Positions 52,262 through 61,347 of a stretch of DNA of 64,000 nucleotides are shown here, one piece after another; within the stretch, counting starts at the first letter, position 1; the number at the start of each line of letters is the position of its first letter. This DNA is from CAZDQL01 sp964507325. Its GTDB lineage: Bacteria > Planctomycetota > UBA1135 > GCA-002686595. Position numbers and translations under genes: made by a program. A model generated the notes under the pieces. It made no database searches. It was not told the origin of the DNA and worked only from the letters and a program-made list of their open reading frames with translations. The DNA lies in contig CAZDQL010000019.1 of the NCBI GenBank assembly GCA_964507325.1, forward strand, positions 14,738-78,737. The letters are read 5' to 3'.

Positions 52262-53433
52262 CGCGTCACCCCCGCCACCTCCACCGAGTAGACGTGGGGC
52301 AGGTGGCGGGCGATGCAGCGCCAGGCGCGTCCCTCCTTCACGCTGCACCAGATCTCGCCGGAGCTGGTCCCCAGGTAGACCCCCACCGGATCGCGCGCGT
52401 CCTGCGCCATGCAGGTGCGCTTGACGGTCCACCAGGCGTTCTCCTTCGGGAAGCCGCCGTCCTGGCGCTCCCAGCTCTCCCCTGCGTCGCGGGTGCGGAA
52501 GACCGCGGGGCGGGCGTCGGGGGGGGTGCGCGACCAGGTGGCCGTGCCGTCCATCGGGAAGACCCAGGCGCTGTCGGGATCGCGGGGGTGGACGACGATC
52601 GGGAAGCCCACGTCCCCCACCTCCTCGGGGAGGTTCGTCCCCACCCTCACCCAATGCCCCTCTTCGCGGTCCATGCGGTACACCCCGCAGTGGCCCTGCT
52701 GCCAGAGGCGGTCGGGGTTGGTGGGCGCCATCGCCATCAGGTGGGGGTCCTGGCCGAAGGGGGGCGAGGTCTCCTGCATGTAGTCGGCCAGGGAGCCCTC
52801 GTTCAGGGGCGTCCAGGTGCGCCCCTCGGTGGTGCTCTCGAAGACGCCGCCTCCGGAGAGCGCCACGTAGAGGTGCGCCTTGTCCCGCGGGTCGACCAGG
52901 ATCGAGTGCAGCTTGGGCCCGTCGGGGGTCGCGTCGCGCCCGGCAGCGGTCCACTCGTCGATCGGGTCGGCTTCGTTGAAGCCCGCCACCCCCTTCCAGG
53001 TCTTGCCCCCGTCGCGGCTCTTGAAGAGCCCCTGGGGACAGGTCCCGGCGTACCACACCCCCGGCTCGGAAGCGTGGCCGGGGGTGAGCCAGAAGACGTG
53101 GTTGACGCGGCGCTGGTAGCGCCCCTCGCCGGCGGGTCCGAAGGCGGGGGGCTTGGCGGCGCTCTTCCAGCTCTTGCCCTTGTCCTCGGAGCGGAAGATC
53201 GTCGCCCCCTGCTCCCAGGTGCGCGCCGCGAGCAGGAGGGTCTTGCGATCCCGCGGATCGAGCACCAGGTGGTGCACCACGTGCCCCAGGAACTCGCAGG
53301 AGCGCACCTCCCAACGCTTGCGCTCGGAGTCGGAGCGCAGGGTGAAGGCGCCCTTGCGGGTGCCCACGAGCAGGGTGACGGCGCCGGAGCGCGGCCGGGG
53401 CACGCGCAGCTTGTGCTTGGGGGTGGCGGGCAT
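52258..53433 (-). CDS. BNR/sialidase-like beta-propeller protein
   Basis: This 391-residue protein has several Asp-box-like repeats: FRSEDKGKSWKS, FKSRDGGKTWKG, FESTTEGRTWTP and FRTRDAGESWER. These are typical of sialidase/BNR propellers and WD40/YVTN-type exo-alpha-sialidase homologues. No sialidase catalytic triad (Arg triad plus Glu/Tyr) is clear. Starting VGTRKGAFTLRSDSERKRWEV, it matches a common family of predicted 'glycosyl hydrolase' proteins whose activity is unproven. No signal peptide is seen. ATG 53433 (MPATPKHKL) is preferred over upstream starts. It is coupled to the GT-C gene by GTGA. Confidence 0.75.
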   Translation of the reverse strand: MPATPKHKLRVPRPRSGAVTLLVGTRKGAFTLRSDSERKRWEVRSCEFLGHVVHHLVLDPRDRKTLLLAARTWEQGATIFRSEDKGKSWKSAAKPPAFGPAGEGRYQRRVNHVFWLTPGHASEPGVWYAGTCPQGLFKSRDGGKTWKGVAGFNEADPIDEWTAAGRDATPDGPKLHSILVDPRDKAHLYVALSGGGVFESTTEGRTWTPLNEGSLADYMQETSPPFGQDPHLMAMAPTNPDRLWQQGHCGVYRMDREEGHWVRVGTNLPEEVGDVGFPIVVHPRDPDSAWVFPMDGTATWSRTPPDARPAVFRTRDAGESWERQDGGFPKENAWWTVKRTCMAQDARDPVGVYLGTSSGEIWCSVKEGRAWRCIARHLPHVYSVEVAGVTR

Positions 53434-53534
53434 GGCGGGTCGATGGGGGGCGGGTGCAGATGATACGGGCTGGACCGGTACCCTCACGATCGCTTCGTCT
53501 GGCGCGCGCTGCTCCCACGACCGAAGATGGGCCC

Positions 53535-56198
53535 GTGAAGACCCCGATCTCCATCCTGCTCCTCCTCCTGGCCGCCTGTGGCGGCGGGTCCTCCCTGCCC
53601 CAGCGTCAAGAGGAGGCCGCGGTGGTCCCCCAGCGCTTCGAGGACCTCGTCCAGCGGCCCTCGCGGGAGACCTACCCCTTCCCCGACACCCCCGAGGCGG
53701 TCGACGGCGTGCGCGACGACGGGCTCGAGGTGGTGGCGCGCCTGCAGCTCTCGGCGCCCCGGGCGGAGCGCTTCGTCCTGCACGGCACCCTGCCGGTGCC
53801 GCGGGACCTGGGGGAGACCCGGGAGGGGCGCACCCCCCTGGCCCTGGTGGAGCGGCGCTCCGAGATGGCGCCGATTCCGGCCCAGGTCTCGGTCGTCTCC
53901 CGCTACCCCACCGGCGAGCCGGACGTGGTGCAGGTGGCGGCGCTGGTGGAGCGCCCCGAGGGCCGCGCTCGGGGAGACCGCCTTAGCTTCGACGTCCTGC
54001 GCGGCAGCTTCCCCACGGCGCCCGCCCCCGCATCGCCGGCGGTCACGCAGGAGCTCTTCGACCTCGCCGCAGGACCACCGATCCTGCTGCGCACCCGCGA
54101 CGTGTACGGGAACGTCTACGAGCTCGACCTGCGCGGCGACCGCTCGCGCCCCGGCTTCGGCTCGCTCCTGACCCTCAAGAGCGGCGCGGCCCTGCGCCAA
54201 CGCCGCGCCTACTCGACCCTCGTCCCCAGCGAGCGCTCCGGTGGGGGCGATCCCCTGCCCCACCTGATGGGAGTGCACGCCTACTTCACCGAGTACGCCG
54301 GCGACTCCCGCGTGAGCCTCGACCTGCGCGTCAACAACGGCGCCACCCCGGGCAGCCGCCCCGCGACCCCCGAGGAGGAGCCGGCGGGGATCGTCTACTG
54401 GGACGCCCTGGAGTTGGTCCTGCCGCCGGGGTGGCGAGCGCGTCCCCTCGTCGACGATCCCTTCCTCGGCGAGCCACGCCTCGAAGAGGATCGCTGGGTG
54501 GTGCCCCTGGTGCGTGCCCACGACGGCGGCGAGCTGCACATGATGGGACCGCAGATGCAGTTCGCGCGGCGGCTGACCCTGGTGCCGGACGATCACCCGG
54601 GTGGCGGGCACGCCGCCCTGGAGGGACTCGCCTTCTGCGTCGAGGGGGGCGACCTCTGGTCCTGGTGGAATCCCCGCACCGCGCGCTACTTCCCCCAGCG
54701 CACCCTGATCGCCAACTGGGGCCCCTTCCGCAGAGGACCCCTGCGCGGCACGCGGGCCCTGGAGGCGCGGGTCATGGAGCGACGCAACCGGGTGCGCGAA
54801 GCCCTCGAGACGGGCAGTTCGAGGACCCTGATCTCGGGTCCCCTGCTCGGCTGGGCGCACCCCCTGGGGGTGGCCTACCAGGGGATGACCGGTGGCTGGG
54901 CCACGTACTTCATCGAGGGGCAGCGCGTCGCGGCGGCGGCCTCGGCGGCGGGGGTGGAGGCGCTGATGCTCGAGCACCGCATGACCCTCTGCCGCCAGGC
55001 GGAGGCGCAGTGGAACCGCTTCGGCGAGGCGGTGGGGGTCGAGCTGTGGCTCGACTCCGACGGGCGCATCCCCTTCGACTTCCGCACCAACGGCCGCATG
55101 GTGCCCCCCTGCTTCCGCCTGCCGCTCTTCGGCGGCACGGGAGTCTCGCGCCAGGTGCACGAGGTGCACCAGGCGAAGAAGCGCCCCCCCTACGACAAGG
55201 GCTCCCCCCACCGCCGGGACGGGCGCCTCAGCGGCCGCGACGACGACCTGCACTCCTGGATGCCGAACGACGGCCAGCACATGGTGCGCGTGACCCGGCT
55301 GACCAAGGCCCTGGTCTGGCTGGCCGACGACCCCCTGGCGCGGGACGACCTGCGGCTCTCCGGCGAGCTCTTCCACCTGATGCTGCACGAGCACGAGCAC
55401 GTCGAGGCCAGCTGGTCGAAGGGGGTGACCCTCCGACAGCGGGAGAACCTGGCGGCGGCCTACCCCCACCACGGCCTGCCGATGGGCCGCGACGAGGCGT
55501 GGGGGATCGACAGCATGTGCGCCGCCTACTCGGTGGCGGACGAGGACTGGCGCGCCAGGCACCGCGACTGGTACAGCCGCGTGGCGCGCCTGCTCGTCGA
55601 CGGGGCCATGCCGAGCGGGCTGATCGAGCGCGTGAACATCCCCAAGATCCTGGCGGGCCGCTACGACGGCGCCCAGGCGTTCGAGTGCATGTTCCTCCTG
55701 CACGCCCAGCGCTGCCTGATCGAGTCGGTGCTGCGGGGAACCGACGAGGCGCTCAGGGGAGAGCTGGAGGACGTGCATCAACGCTCCCTCGAGTACCTCT
55801 TCTGGGGACCGGCCTGGGCGCGCATCCCGCGCGGCGAGGGGACGATCGCGGGGCCGCGCTGGCACTTCGCGGTGGCCCCCAAGGGGGGCTTCGAGCTCGA
55901 GCCCTACGGCGAGGAGTCGGGACTGAGCCTCTCCCTGCTGCCCCCCGACGCCTTCGACGGGGGCGTGGAGACGACCTACGTCTGGGCGCCCCTCGAGTAC
56001 GGGATGCTGATCGCCCAGGGGGAGCAGGGGCCCACCCTGAACGACCGCTACCTGCGGCGCACCCTGGCCTGCGCGGATCAGGCGCGGCGCTGGGAGGCGC
56101 TCCTGGAGGGGTTCTTCAAGGCCGCCGAGCGGGAGTCGAACGACAACTCGGGGAACTGGGCGGGGCTGGTCGGCCGGATACAGAGTCTGCGGAAATAG
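53535..56198 (+). CDS. large lipoprotein of unknown function
   Basis: This 887-residue protein has a lipoprotein signal: VKTPISILLLLLAAC, Cys after LAA, followed by GGG. The N-terminal half is beta-rich with Trp/Pro-rich strands (FVLHGTLPVPRDLGE, VSLDLRVNNGATPG, ALELVLPPGWRARPL). The C-terminal half is more helical and contains GELFHLMLHEHEHVEASWSKG, which is His/Glu-rich and could bind metal, and AWGIDSMCAAYSVADEDW. No family was recognised. The GTG start is chosen because the signal peptide begins there. The gene faces htpG, with 12 bases between stops. Confidence 0.65.
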   Translation: MKTPISILLLLLAACGGGSSLPQRQEEAAVVPQRFEDLVQRPSRETYPFPDTPEAVDGVRDDGLEVVARLQLSAPRAERFVLHGTLPVPRDLGETREGRTPLALVERRSEMAPIPAQVSVVSRYPTGEPDVVQVAALVERPEGRARGDRLSFDVLRGSFPTAPAPASPAVTQELFDLAAGPPILLRTRDVYGNVYELDLRGDRSRPGFGSLLTLKSGAALRQRRAYSTLVPSERSGGGDPLPHLMGVHAYFTEYAGDSRVSLDLRVNNGATPGSRPATPEEEPAGIVYWDALELVLPPGWRARPLVDDPFLGEPRLEEDRWVVPLVRAHDGGELHMMGPQMQFARRLTLVPDDHPGGGHAALEGLAFCVEGGDLWSWWNPRTARYFPQRTLIANWGPFRRGPLRGTRALEARVMERRNRVREALETGSSRTLISGPLLGWAHPLGVAYQGMTGGWATYFIEGQRVAAAASAAGVEALMLEHRMTLCRQAEAQWNRFGEAVGVELWLDSDGRIPFDFRTNGRMVPPCFRLPLFGGTGVSRQVHEVHQAKKRPPYDKGSPHRRDGRLSGRDDDLHSWMPNDGQHMVRVTRLTKALVWLADDPLARDDLRLSGELFHLMLHEHEHVEASWSKGVTLRQRENLAAAYPHHGLPMGRDEAWGIDSMCAAYSVADEDWRARHRDWYSRVARLLVDGAMPSGLIERVNIPKILAGRYDGAQAFECMFLLHAQRCLIESVLRGTDEALRGELEDVHQRSLEYLFWGPAWARIPRGEGTIAGPRWHFAVAPKGGFELEPYGEESGLSLSLLPPDAFDGGVETTYVWAPLEYGMLIAQGEQGPTLNDRYLRRTLACADQARRWEALLEGFFKAAERESNDNSGNWAGLVGRIQSLRK

Positions 56199-56210
56199 GC
56201 TGGTGAGCCC

Positions 56211-58139
56211 CTAGCCCTCGACCCCCTCCACCATCAGCGCCGTCACCAAGCGCGTGAAGCGCGCCGGGTCCTCGATCGGAGAACCCTCCGCGATCAGCGC
56301 CTGGCCGAAGAGCAGCTGGGCGTAGTCGGCGATGCGCGGGCTCTTGGGATCGACCGCGAAGAGCTTCTCCAGTCCCCCGAGCAGGGGGTGGGAGGGGTTC
56401 AGCTCGAGCACGCGCTTGCGCTTGGGGACCTCCTGGCCGGAGCGGCGCAGGAGGCGCTCGAGGTGCGCGCTCATCGCCTGGTCGTCCCCCACCAGGACCG
56501 CTGGGCTGTCCTTCAGGCGCGCGCTGAAGCGCACCTCGGAGATGTCGTCGTCCAGCTCGGAGCGCAGGGCGGCCAGGAGGTCCTCCAGCTCCTTGGCCTT
56601 CTCCTCGCGCTGCGACTTGGCCTCCTCGTCCTCCAGGTCGACCTCGCCCCGGTCCACCTGGCGCAGCGGCTTGCCGTCGAACTCGGTCAGGCGCTGCAGC
56701 ATCCACTCGTCGACCGGGTCGAGCAGGAAGAGCACCTCCACCCCCCGCCCGCGCAGGGCCTCCAGGTGCGGCGAGGTCTCGACCAGCTTGCGGCTCGGTC
56801 CGGTGATGACGTAGATCGCCTCCTGCTCCTCCGGCATGCGCTCGACGTACTCGGCCAGGGTGGAGTGACCTTCGTCCCGCGAGCTCTCGAAGAGGCACAG
56901 GCCGCTGATGCGCCCGTCGTCGTCCTCGCCGAAGTAGATCCCCTCCTTGATCACCAGCCCGAAGGCCTCCCAGAAGCGCTCGTAGCGCTCGCGGTCCTCC
57001 TCGAGCAGGCCCTTCAGGGTCTCGAGCACCTTCTTGACCAGGCGCTTGCGAATCTGGGCCACCCGCGGGTCGTCCTGGAGGGTCTCGCGGCTGACGTTCA
57101 AGGGCAGGTCGTTCGACTCGACCACGCCCTTGACGAAGCGCAGCCAGGCGGGGAGCAGGTCCTCGCAGTCGCGCATGATCAGGACGCGCCGCACGTAGAG
57201 GCTGGTGCTGGAGGCCTTCTGCGCGGGGTCGAAGAGGTCGAAGGGGCGCTCGGCCGGCAGGTAGAGCAGGGCGGTGTACTCGAGTGCCCCCTCCGCCTTG
57301 AAGTGGATGCTCTCCAGGGGCGCGTTCCAGTCGCGGGTCAGGTGCTGGTAGAAATCGCGGTACTCCTCCTCCGTGATCTCCTCCTTGGGACGCGCCCAGA
57401 GGGGCTTCATCGAGTTCAGGGTCTCGAGCTGGGTGACGGTCTCGTTCTCCCCCTCGATCGGCTTGCCCTCGTCGTCCAGCTTGGGCTGGGTGCGCTCCAC
57501 CTCCATCTGGATCGGGTACTCGACGAAGTCGGAGTAGCGGCCCACGATCTCGCGCACCTTCCACTCCGAGAGCAGCTCGTCGTACTCGGCCCCCTCGCGC
57601 AGGTGCAGGGTGACCAAGGTGCCGCGCTGGAGGTCGTCCGCGGGCTCGATCGTGTACTCCCCGCTCCCCTCGCTGCTCCAGCGCCAACCGTGCTCGTCCC
57701 CCGCACGGCGGGTCTCCACCACCACGCGGTCGGAGACCATGAAAGAGCTGTAGAAGCCGACGCCGAACTGCCCGATCAGCTCCGGAGCCCCTTCCGCCCC
57801 GCGCTCGCGCAGCGCCTCCAGGAAGCGCTTGGTGCCGGAGCTGGCGACCGTGCCCAGGTTGTCGGCCAGCTCCTCGCGCCCCATGCCGATGCCGTTGTCG
57901 GCGATGAGAAAGCGGCGTCCGTCGCGGTCGACCTCGAGGGCGATCCCGAGGCTCTCCCCCTCCGCCAGCAGGTCCTCGGCGGTCAGGGACTCGAAGCGCA
58001 GCTTGTCGAGGGCGTCGCTGCTGTTGGAGATCAGCTCGCGCAGGAAGATCTCGCGCTGGGTGTAGAGGGAGTGGATGACCAGGGAGAGGACTTCCTGCAC
58101 CTCGGCCTGGAAGCGGTGGGTCTCGGTCTGGGCGGTCAT
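56211..58139 (-). CDS. htpG: molecular chaperone HtpG (Hsp90)
   Basis: This 642-residue Hsp90 ATPase has FQAEVQEVLSLVIHSLYTQREIFLRELISNSSDALDKLRF at the N-terminus. The GHKL ATP site includes LIADNGIGMGREEL, GTVASSGTKRFLEAL and IGQFGVGFYSSFMV. The middle domain has ARPKEEITEEEYRDFYQHLT and GVVESNDLPLNVSRETLQ, and the dimerisation domain follows. Length is normal for bacterial HtpG. The upstream region has TTGTCA (58202-58207) 16 bases from CAGAAT (58180-58185), a plausible sigma-70-type promoter. I looked for a CIRCE element and found none. It is divergent from the matrixin-like gene. Confidence 0.97.
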   Translation of the reverse strand: MTAQTETHRFQAEVQEVLSLVIHSLYTQREIFLRELISNSSDALDKLRFESLTAEDLLAEGESLGIALEVDRDGRRFLIADNGIGMGREELADNLGTVASSGTKRFLEALRERGAEGAPELIGQFGVGFYSSFMVSDRVVVETRRAGDEHGWRWSSEGSGEYTIEPADDLQRGTLVTLHLREGAEYDELLSEWKVREIVGRYSDFVEYPIQMEVERTQPKLDDEGKPIEGENETVTQLETLNSMKPLWARPKEEITEEEYRDFYQHLTRDWNAPLESIHFKAEGALEYTALLYLPAERPFDLFDPAQKASSTSLYVRRVLIMRDCEDLLPAWLRFVKGVVESNDLPLNVSRETLQDDPRVAQIRKRLVKKVLETLKGLLEEDRERYERFWEAFGLVIKEGIYFGEDDDGRISGLCLFESSRDEGHSTLAEYVERMPEEQEAIYVITGPSRKLVETSPHLEALRGRGVEVLFLLDPVDEWMLQRLTEFDGKPLRQVDRGEVDLEDEEAKSQREEKAKELEDLLAALRSELDDDISEVRFSARLKDSPAVLVGDDQAMSAHLERLLRRSGQEVPKRKRVLELNPSHPLLGGLEKLFAVDPKSPRIADYAQLLFGQALIAEGSPIEDPARFTRLVTALMVEGVEG

Positions 58140-58179
58140 GGCGGTCTCGAAACGGTCCGGAGCCTCGTGAGGGGGCGAC

Positions 58180-58207
58180 ATTCTGCGCCTGAAGCGCCCA
58201 CTGACAA
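58180..58207 (-). promoter_or_regulatory. candidate sigma-70-type promoter of htpG
   Basis: TTGTCA, 16 bases, CAGAAT on the minus strand, 41 bases before the htpG ATG. Matches to consensus are 5/6 and 4/6. Confidence 0.35.
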
Positions 58208-58379
58208 GCCCGATTCCCCCTCCCCGGTGCGCCCGCCGCCCCTGGCCGGGAAACCTTTTCCGCGCCATGGCGAGCCCGGGGCGCAGCACGCCTGCCCCAC
58301 CCCAGGCGGGCGCTCCGGGGGTAGAGTGAAGGGGGAGCGCGACTCCAGTCCGCCCCCTCCGCGCGCCACCGGTCCGCCC

Positions 58380-59729
58380 ATGAAACTCCGCCGCATCCTC
58401 CTCCCGAACGCCGCCCTGGCCGCCGCCCTGGCCCTGGTGGTGCCCACCGTCTCCGAGGGCTACGCGGTTTTCGGCGACACGCTGAACCTCAACCAGCGCC
58501 ACTTCCGCATCTGGAACAACTTCACCGACCCCGAAGCCAACGACAACCCGATCCCGGACCCCGACTTCCCCGGGGCGACGGGAGCGGTGCTGGCGATCTG
58601 GAAGGGGGTCGCGGAGTGGGGCTCGGCGCCCCACGGCAGCGGGACCTCCGATCCCACCCAGGACGTGATCGGCTCGGGGGAGTCGAACTTCGACGCCTTC
58701 TTCTCGGGCCTCTCGGTCGGGAACGGCAAGCGCAACGACAACATCATCTCCCAGCGCGACGGCAGCTCCTTCATCAAGGCCTCCTGCGACATCCCCATCC
58801 GGGACGGCTGGCGCATCCGCTTCTGGGAGGACCCTTGGATCTGGAACGACGGACCGGGGGAGGTCCTGACCGGTGGCGCGGACGCCTATGATCTGCAGGG
58901 GGTCGCGGCCCACGAGTACGGGCACGCCTTGGGGCTGGACCACAGCCTCGATCCCGACGCCACCATGTACTCCACCAGCTTCAACAAGGGGGTGAGCTTC
59001 CGCTCGATCGAGGCGGACGACGTGGCGGGGCTGCAGTACCTCTACGGTGTGCGCTCGCCGCTGAAGCCGAAGATCGACGGCTACGAGCTCTTGGGGGGGG
59101 GCGTCCTGCGCATCGACGGCTCGGGATTCCACCCCACCGACAACGAGGTCTGGTTCACCCACCGCGCGCCGACACCCACCGACAAGGGCGCGCCCCTCAA
59201 GGTGAAGGGGGTGGCGTCGAGCCACGGGCGCAAGCGCCTGCTGCTCACCGTTCCCCCCAAGGCGGGACCGGGGGAGATCGCGGTCAAGCTGCCGGGGATG
59301 CGCGCCAAGGACCTCTCGAACGTCTTCCCCTTCGACCCGCTGAACGGCGAGCTCGACTACCCGATCGCGTACGGCACCGGCAAGACCACCTCACAGGGGA
59401 TGACGCCGGAGCTGACCTGGCTCTCACCTCCCAGTGAGACGGCGGGCTCCTTCACGCTCTTGGTTCTCGGCGCCGTCGACGGGACCGGCATCCTGCTGCG
59501 CTCCGACTACCGCGCGCACCTGCCCTTCCAAGGGGGGACCCTCTTCGTCGCCCCACCGATCGTCCGCGACGGGGTTTGCTCGATCATGTTCGGGATCGGT
59601 GGGTTCGACTACCCCGTCCCGCCGGCGATGGTGGGTGAGAGCCGCTTCTTCCAGGTCTGGTTCTCCGATCCCGGCGATCCCTTCGGCAGTGGGCTCACCA
59701 ACGGGCTGATGGTGACCTTCCTCCCCTAG
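58380..59729 (+). CDS. secreted matrixin-like metalloprotease
   Basis: This 449-residue protein has a signal peptide (LPNAALAAALALVVPTVSEG). A catalytic domain of about 180 residues follows, with the zinc motif HEYGHALGLDH (178-188) and a Met-turn M196 (DATMYSTS), matching matrixin/metzincin enzymes. There is no visible cysteine-switch propeptide. An IPT/TIG-like beta domain (VLRIDGSGFHPTDNEVWFTHR) and a C-terminal beta module of about 105 residues ending GLTNGLMVTFLP follow. The last module is weakly similar to the shared modules of the deiminase-like and beta-helix proteins. TAGAGT lies about 50 bases upstream. Extracellular proteolysis is predicted. Confidence 0.82.
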   Translation: MKLRRILLPNAALAAALALVVPTVSEGYAVFGDTLNLNQRHFRIWNNFTDPEANDNPIPDPDFPGATGAVLAIWKGVAEWGSAPHGSGTSDPTQDVIGSGESNFDAFFSGLSVGNGKRNDNIISQRDGSSFIKASCDIPIRDGWRIRFWEDPWIWNDGPGEVLTGGADAYDLQGVAAHEYGHALGLDHSLDPDATMYSTSFNKGVSFRSIEADDVAGLQYLYGVRSPLKPKIDGYELLGGGVLRIDGSGFHPTDNEVWFTHRAPTPTDKGAPLKVKGVASSHGRKRLLLTVPPKAGPGEIAVKLPGMRAKDLSNVFPFDPLNGELDYPIAYGTGKTTSQGMTPELTWLSPPSETAGSFTLLVLGAVDGTGILLRSDYRAHLPFQGGTLFVAPPIVRDGVCSIMFGIGGFDYPVPPAMVGESRFFQVWFSDPGDPFGSGLTNGLMVTFLP

Positions 59730-59808
59730 GGTCACGAGTCGCGAATCCCGGGGTACACTTCCGCCCGATCACAGCCTTCCTCCCCTCCGATTCTTCAGCC
59801 GACCTCCC

Positions 59809-61335
59809 ATGACGAGCAAAGGGAAGATCGTCCTCTATCACCCCCAGACCGCGAATCAGGCCAAGGGGCTGACGGCGGGAGCCCACGTGGTGCCCCTCTC
59901 CCTGCTGACGATCGCCGGGTGGCCCCACCAGGAGGGGTACGAGGTGATCATCATCGACGGCGCCCTCTACCCGGACGCCGAGAGGGCCCACGGCGCCGTG
60001 CTGGAGGCCTGCGACGGCGCGCTGATCTACGGCACGACCGGCATGGTCGGCTACGGGTTGACCGACGGGACCCTTTGCTCGCAGAAGGTGCGTGAGCGCT
60101 ACCCCAAGATCGCCACCATCATCGGGGGCTGGTTCGCTTCGGTGATGCCGAAGATGGAGCTCGAGACGGGGCTCTACGACGCGGTCTGCATGGGTCAGGG
60201 CGAGCTGACCTTCCTCGACTTCGTGCACGCGGTCGCCGCCGGCGAGTCGATCGACGAGATCCCCGGCCTGGCCCTCCTGCGCGAGGGTGAGCTGGTGCTC
60301 ACCCCGCCGCGCAAGATCGCCAAGTGGACCGAGCTGCTCAACTGCCCCTGGGACCTGCTCGACTTCGAGCCCTACCGCCAGGCGCAGCTCGACACCCGCG
60401 GCATGCGCGTGACGGAGCGTCAGCCGCGCCCGCGCTCCTTCACGGAGGACCGCCCCGTGGTGACGATGACCTACCACGGGAGCTTCGGCTGCCCCGAGCC
60501 CTGCGCTTTCTGTTGCTCACCGGGCGTCACCAACCGCCGCTGGCAGGGGATGCCGCCGGAGCGGATGGTGGACGACATCGCCGAGATCAACGAGCGCTTC
60601 GACTTCGACGTCCTGCGCTTCTTCGACGCCAACTGGGGCGTCAACGAGCGCCGCGTGCGGGGTTTCTGCGAGAGCGCGGTGGAGCGCGACCTGGGCATCA
60701 CCTTCATGGCCCTGATGGAGCCCCACTCGATCCTGCGCTACGACCCCACCACCGTCGACCTGATGGCCGAGGCGGGCTGCTACGTGGTCAACATCGGCGC
60801 GGAGACCGGTTCCGACGAGCTGATGGAGAAGATCGGCAAGCTCACGCGGGGCGACGACAACATGAACTCGGTGGTCGAGCTCGCCAACCGCGGCATCGAC
60901 TCCTACCTGACCTACATCATCGGCTTCCCGTACGAGACGCGCGAGGAGATGTTCGCCACCATCGAGCAGTCCCGCCGCGTCGCCGCCGCCACTCCCCTGG
61001 CGCACCCCTGGATCTGGATCTACCAGCCGATCCCGGGCACGCCGATGTACGAGCAGTCGCTGGAGCAGGGTTTCATCCCCCCCGACGACCTCTTCGGCTG
61101 GGGGGAGTTCGGCGAGTACCACATCAGCCCCTCCTGGCCCGACCGCATCCCCCCCGACGTGATGCACCGGCGCCAGCTCTACCAGCACTTCTTCACCCTC
61201 GCCCACGGGCTGACCCGGGGCAAGGTGGGCTGGTGGGAGAAGCGCGCCCAGCGCAGGCTCCAGCGCGACGATTGGCGCCGGGGTGCGCGCTTCGAGGCCA
61301 AGATCTTCGACCTGTACTTCAAGTTGGCGCGTTAG
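59809..61335 (+). CDS. B12-binding-type radical SAM protein (paralogue 2)
   Basis: This 508-residue protein is homologous to the protein at 791-2389. The N-terminal Rossmann domain (GYEVIIIDGALYPDAERAHG, IIGGWFASVMP) again lacks DxHxxG. The radical SAM cluster cysteines C228, C232 and C235 (C-PEP-C-AF-C) occupy the same residue numbers. Later motifs VVNIGAETGSDELMEKIGK and YIIGFPYETREEMFATIEQS fit the SAM barrel, and QPIPGTPMYEQSLEQGF is the conserved C-terminal patch. It is followed 13 bases later by a membrane transferase and then a methyltransferase, all plus strand, suggesting one lipid- or glycan-modifying operon. TACACT lies about 50 bases before the ATG. Confidence 0.85.
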   Translation: MTSKGKIVLYHPQTANQAKGLTAGAHVVPLSLLTIAGWPHQEGYEVIIIDGALYPDAERAHGAVLEACDGALIYGTTGMVGYGLTDGTLCSQKVRERYPKIATIIGGWFASVMPKMELETGLYDAVCMGQGELTFLDFVHAVAAGESIDEIPGLALLREGELVLTPPRKIAKWTELLNCPWDLLDFEPYRQAQLDTRGMRVTERQPRPRSFTEDRPVVTMTYHGSFGCPEPCAFCCSPGVTNRRWQGMPPERMVDDIAEINERFDFDVLRFFDANWGVNERRVRGFCESAVERDLGITFMALMEPHSILRYDPTTVDLMAEAGCYVVNIGAETGSDELMEKIGKLTRGDDNMNSVVELANRGIDSYLTYIIGFPYETREEMFATIEQSRRVAAATPLAHPWIWIYQPIPGTPMYEQSLEQGFIPPDDLFGWGEFGEYHISPSWPDRIPPDVMHRRQLYQHFFTLAHGLTRGKVGWWEKRAQRRLQRDDWRRGARFEAKIFDLYFKLAR

Positions 61336-61347
61336 GCTCTCGCGTCC

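Noticed and set aside
58140..58379. CIRCE element upstream of htpG
   Set aside because: No TTAGCACTC-N9-GAGTGCTAA-like inverted repeat was found in the divergent region.
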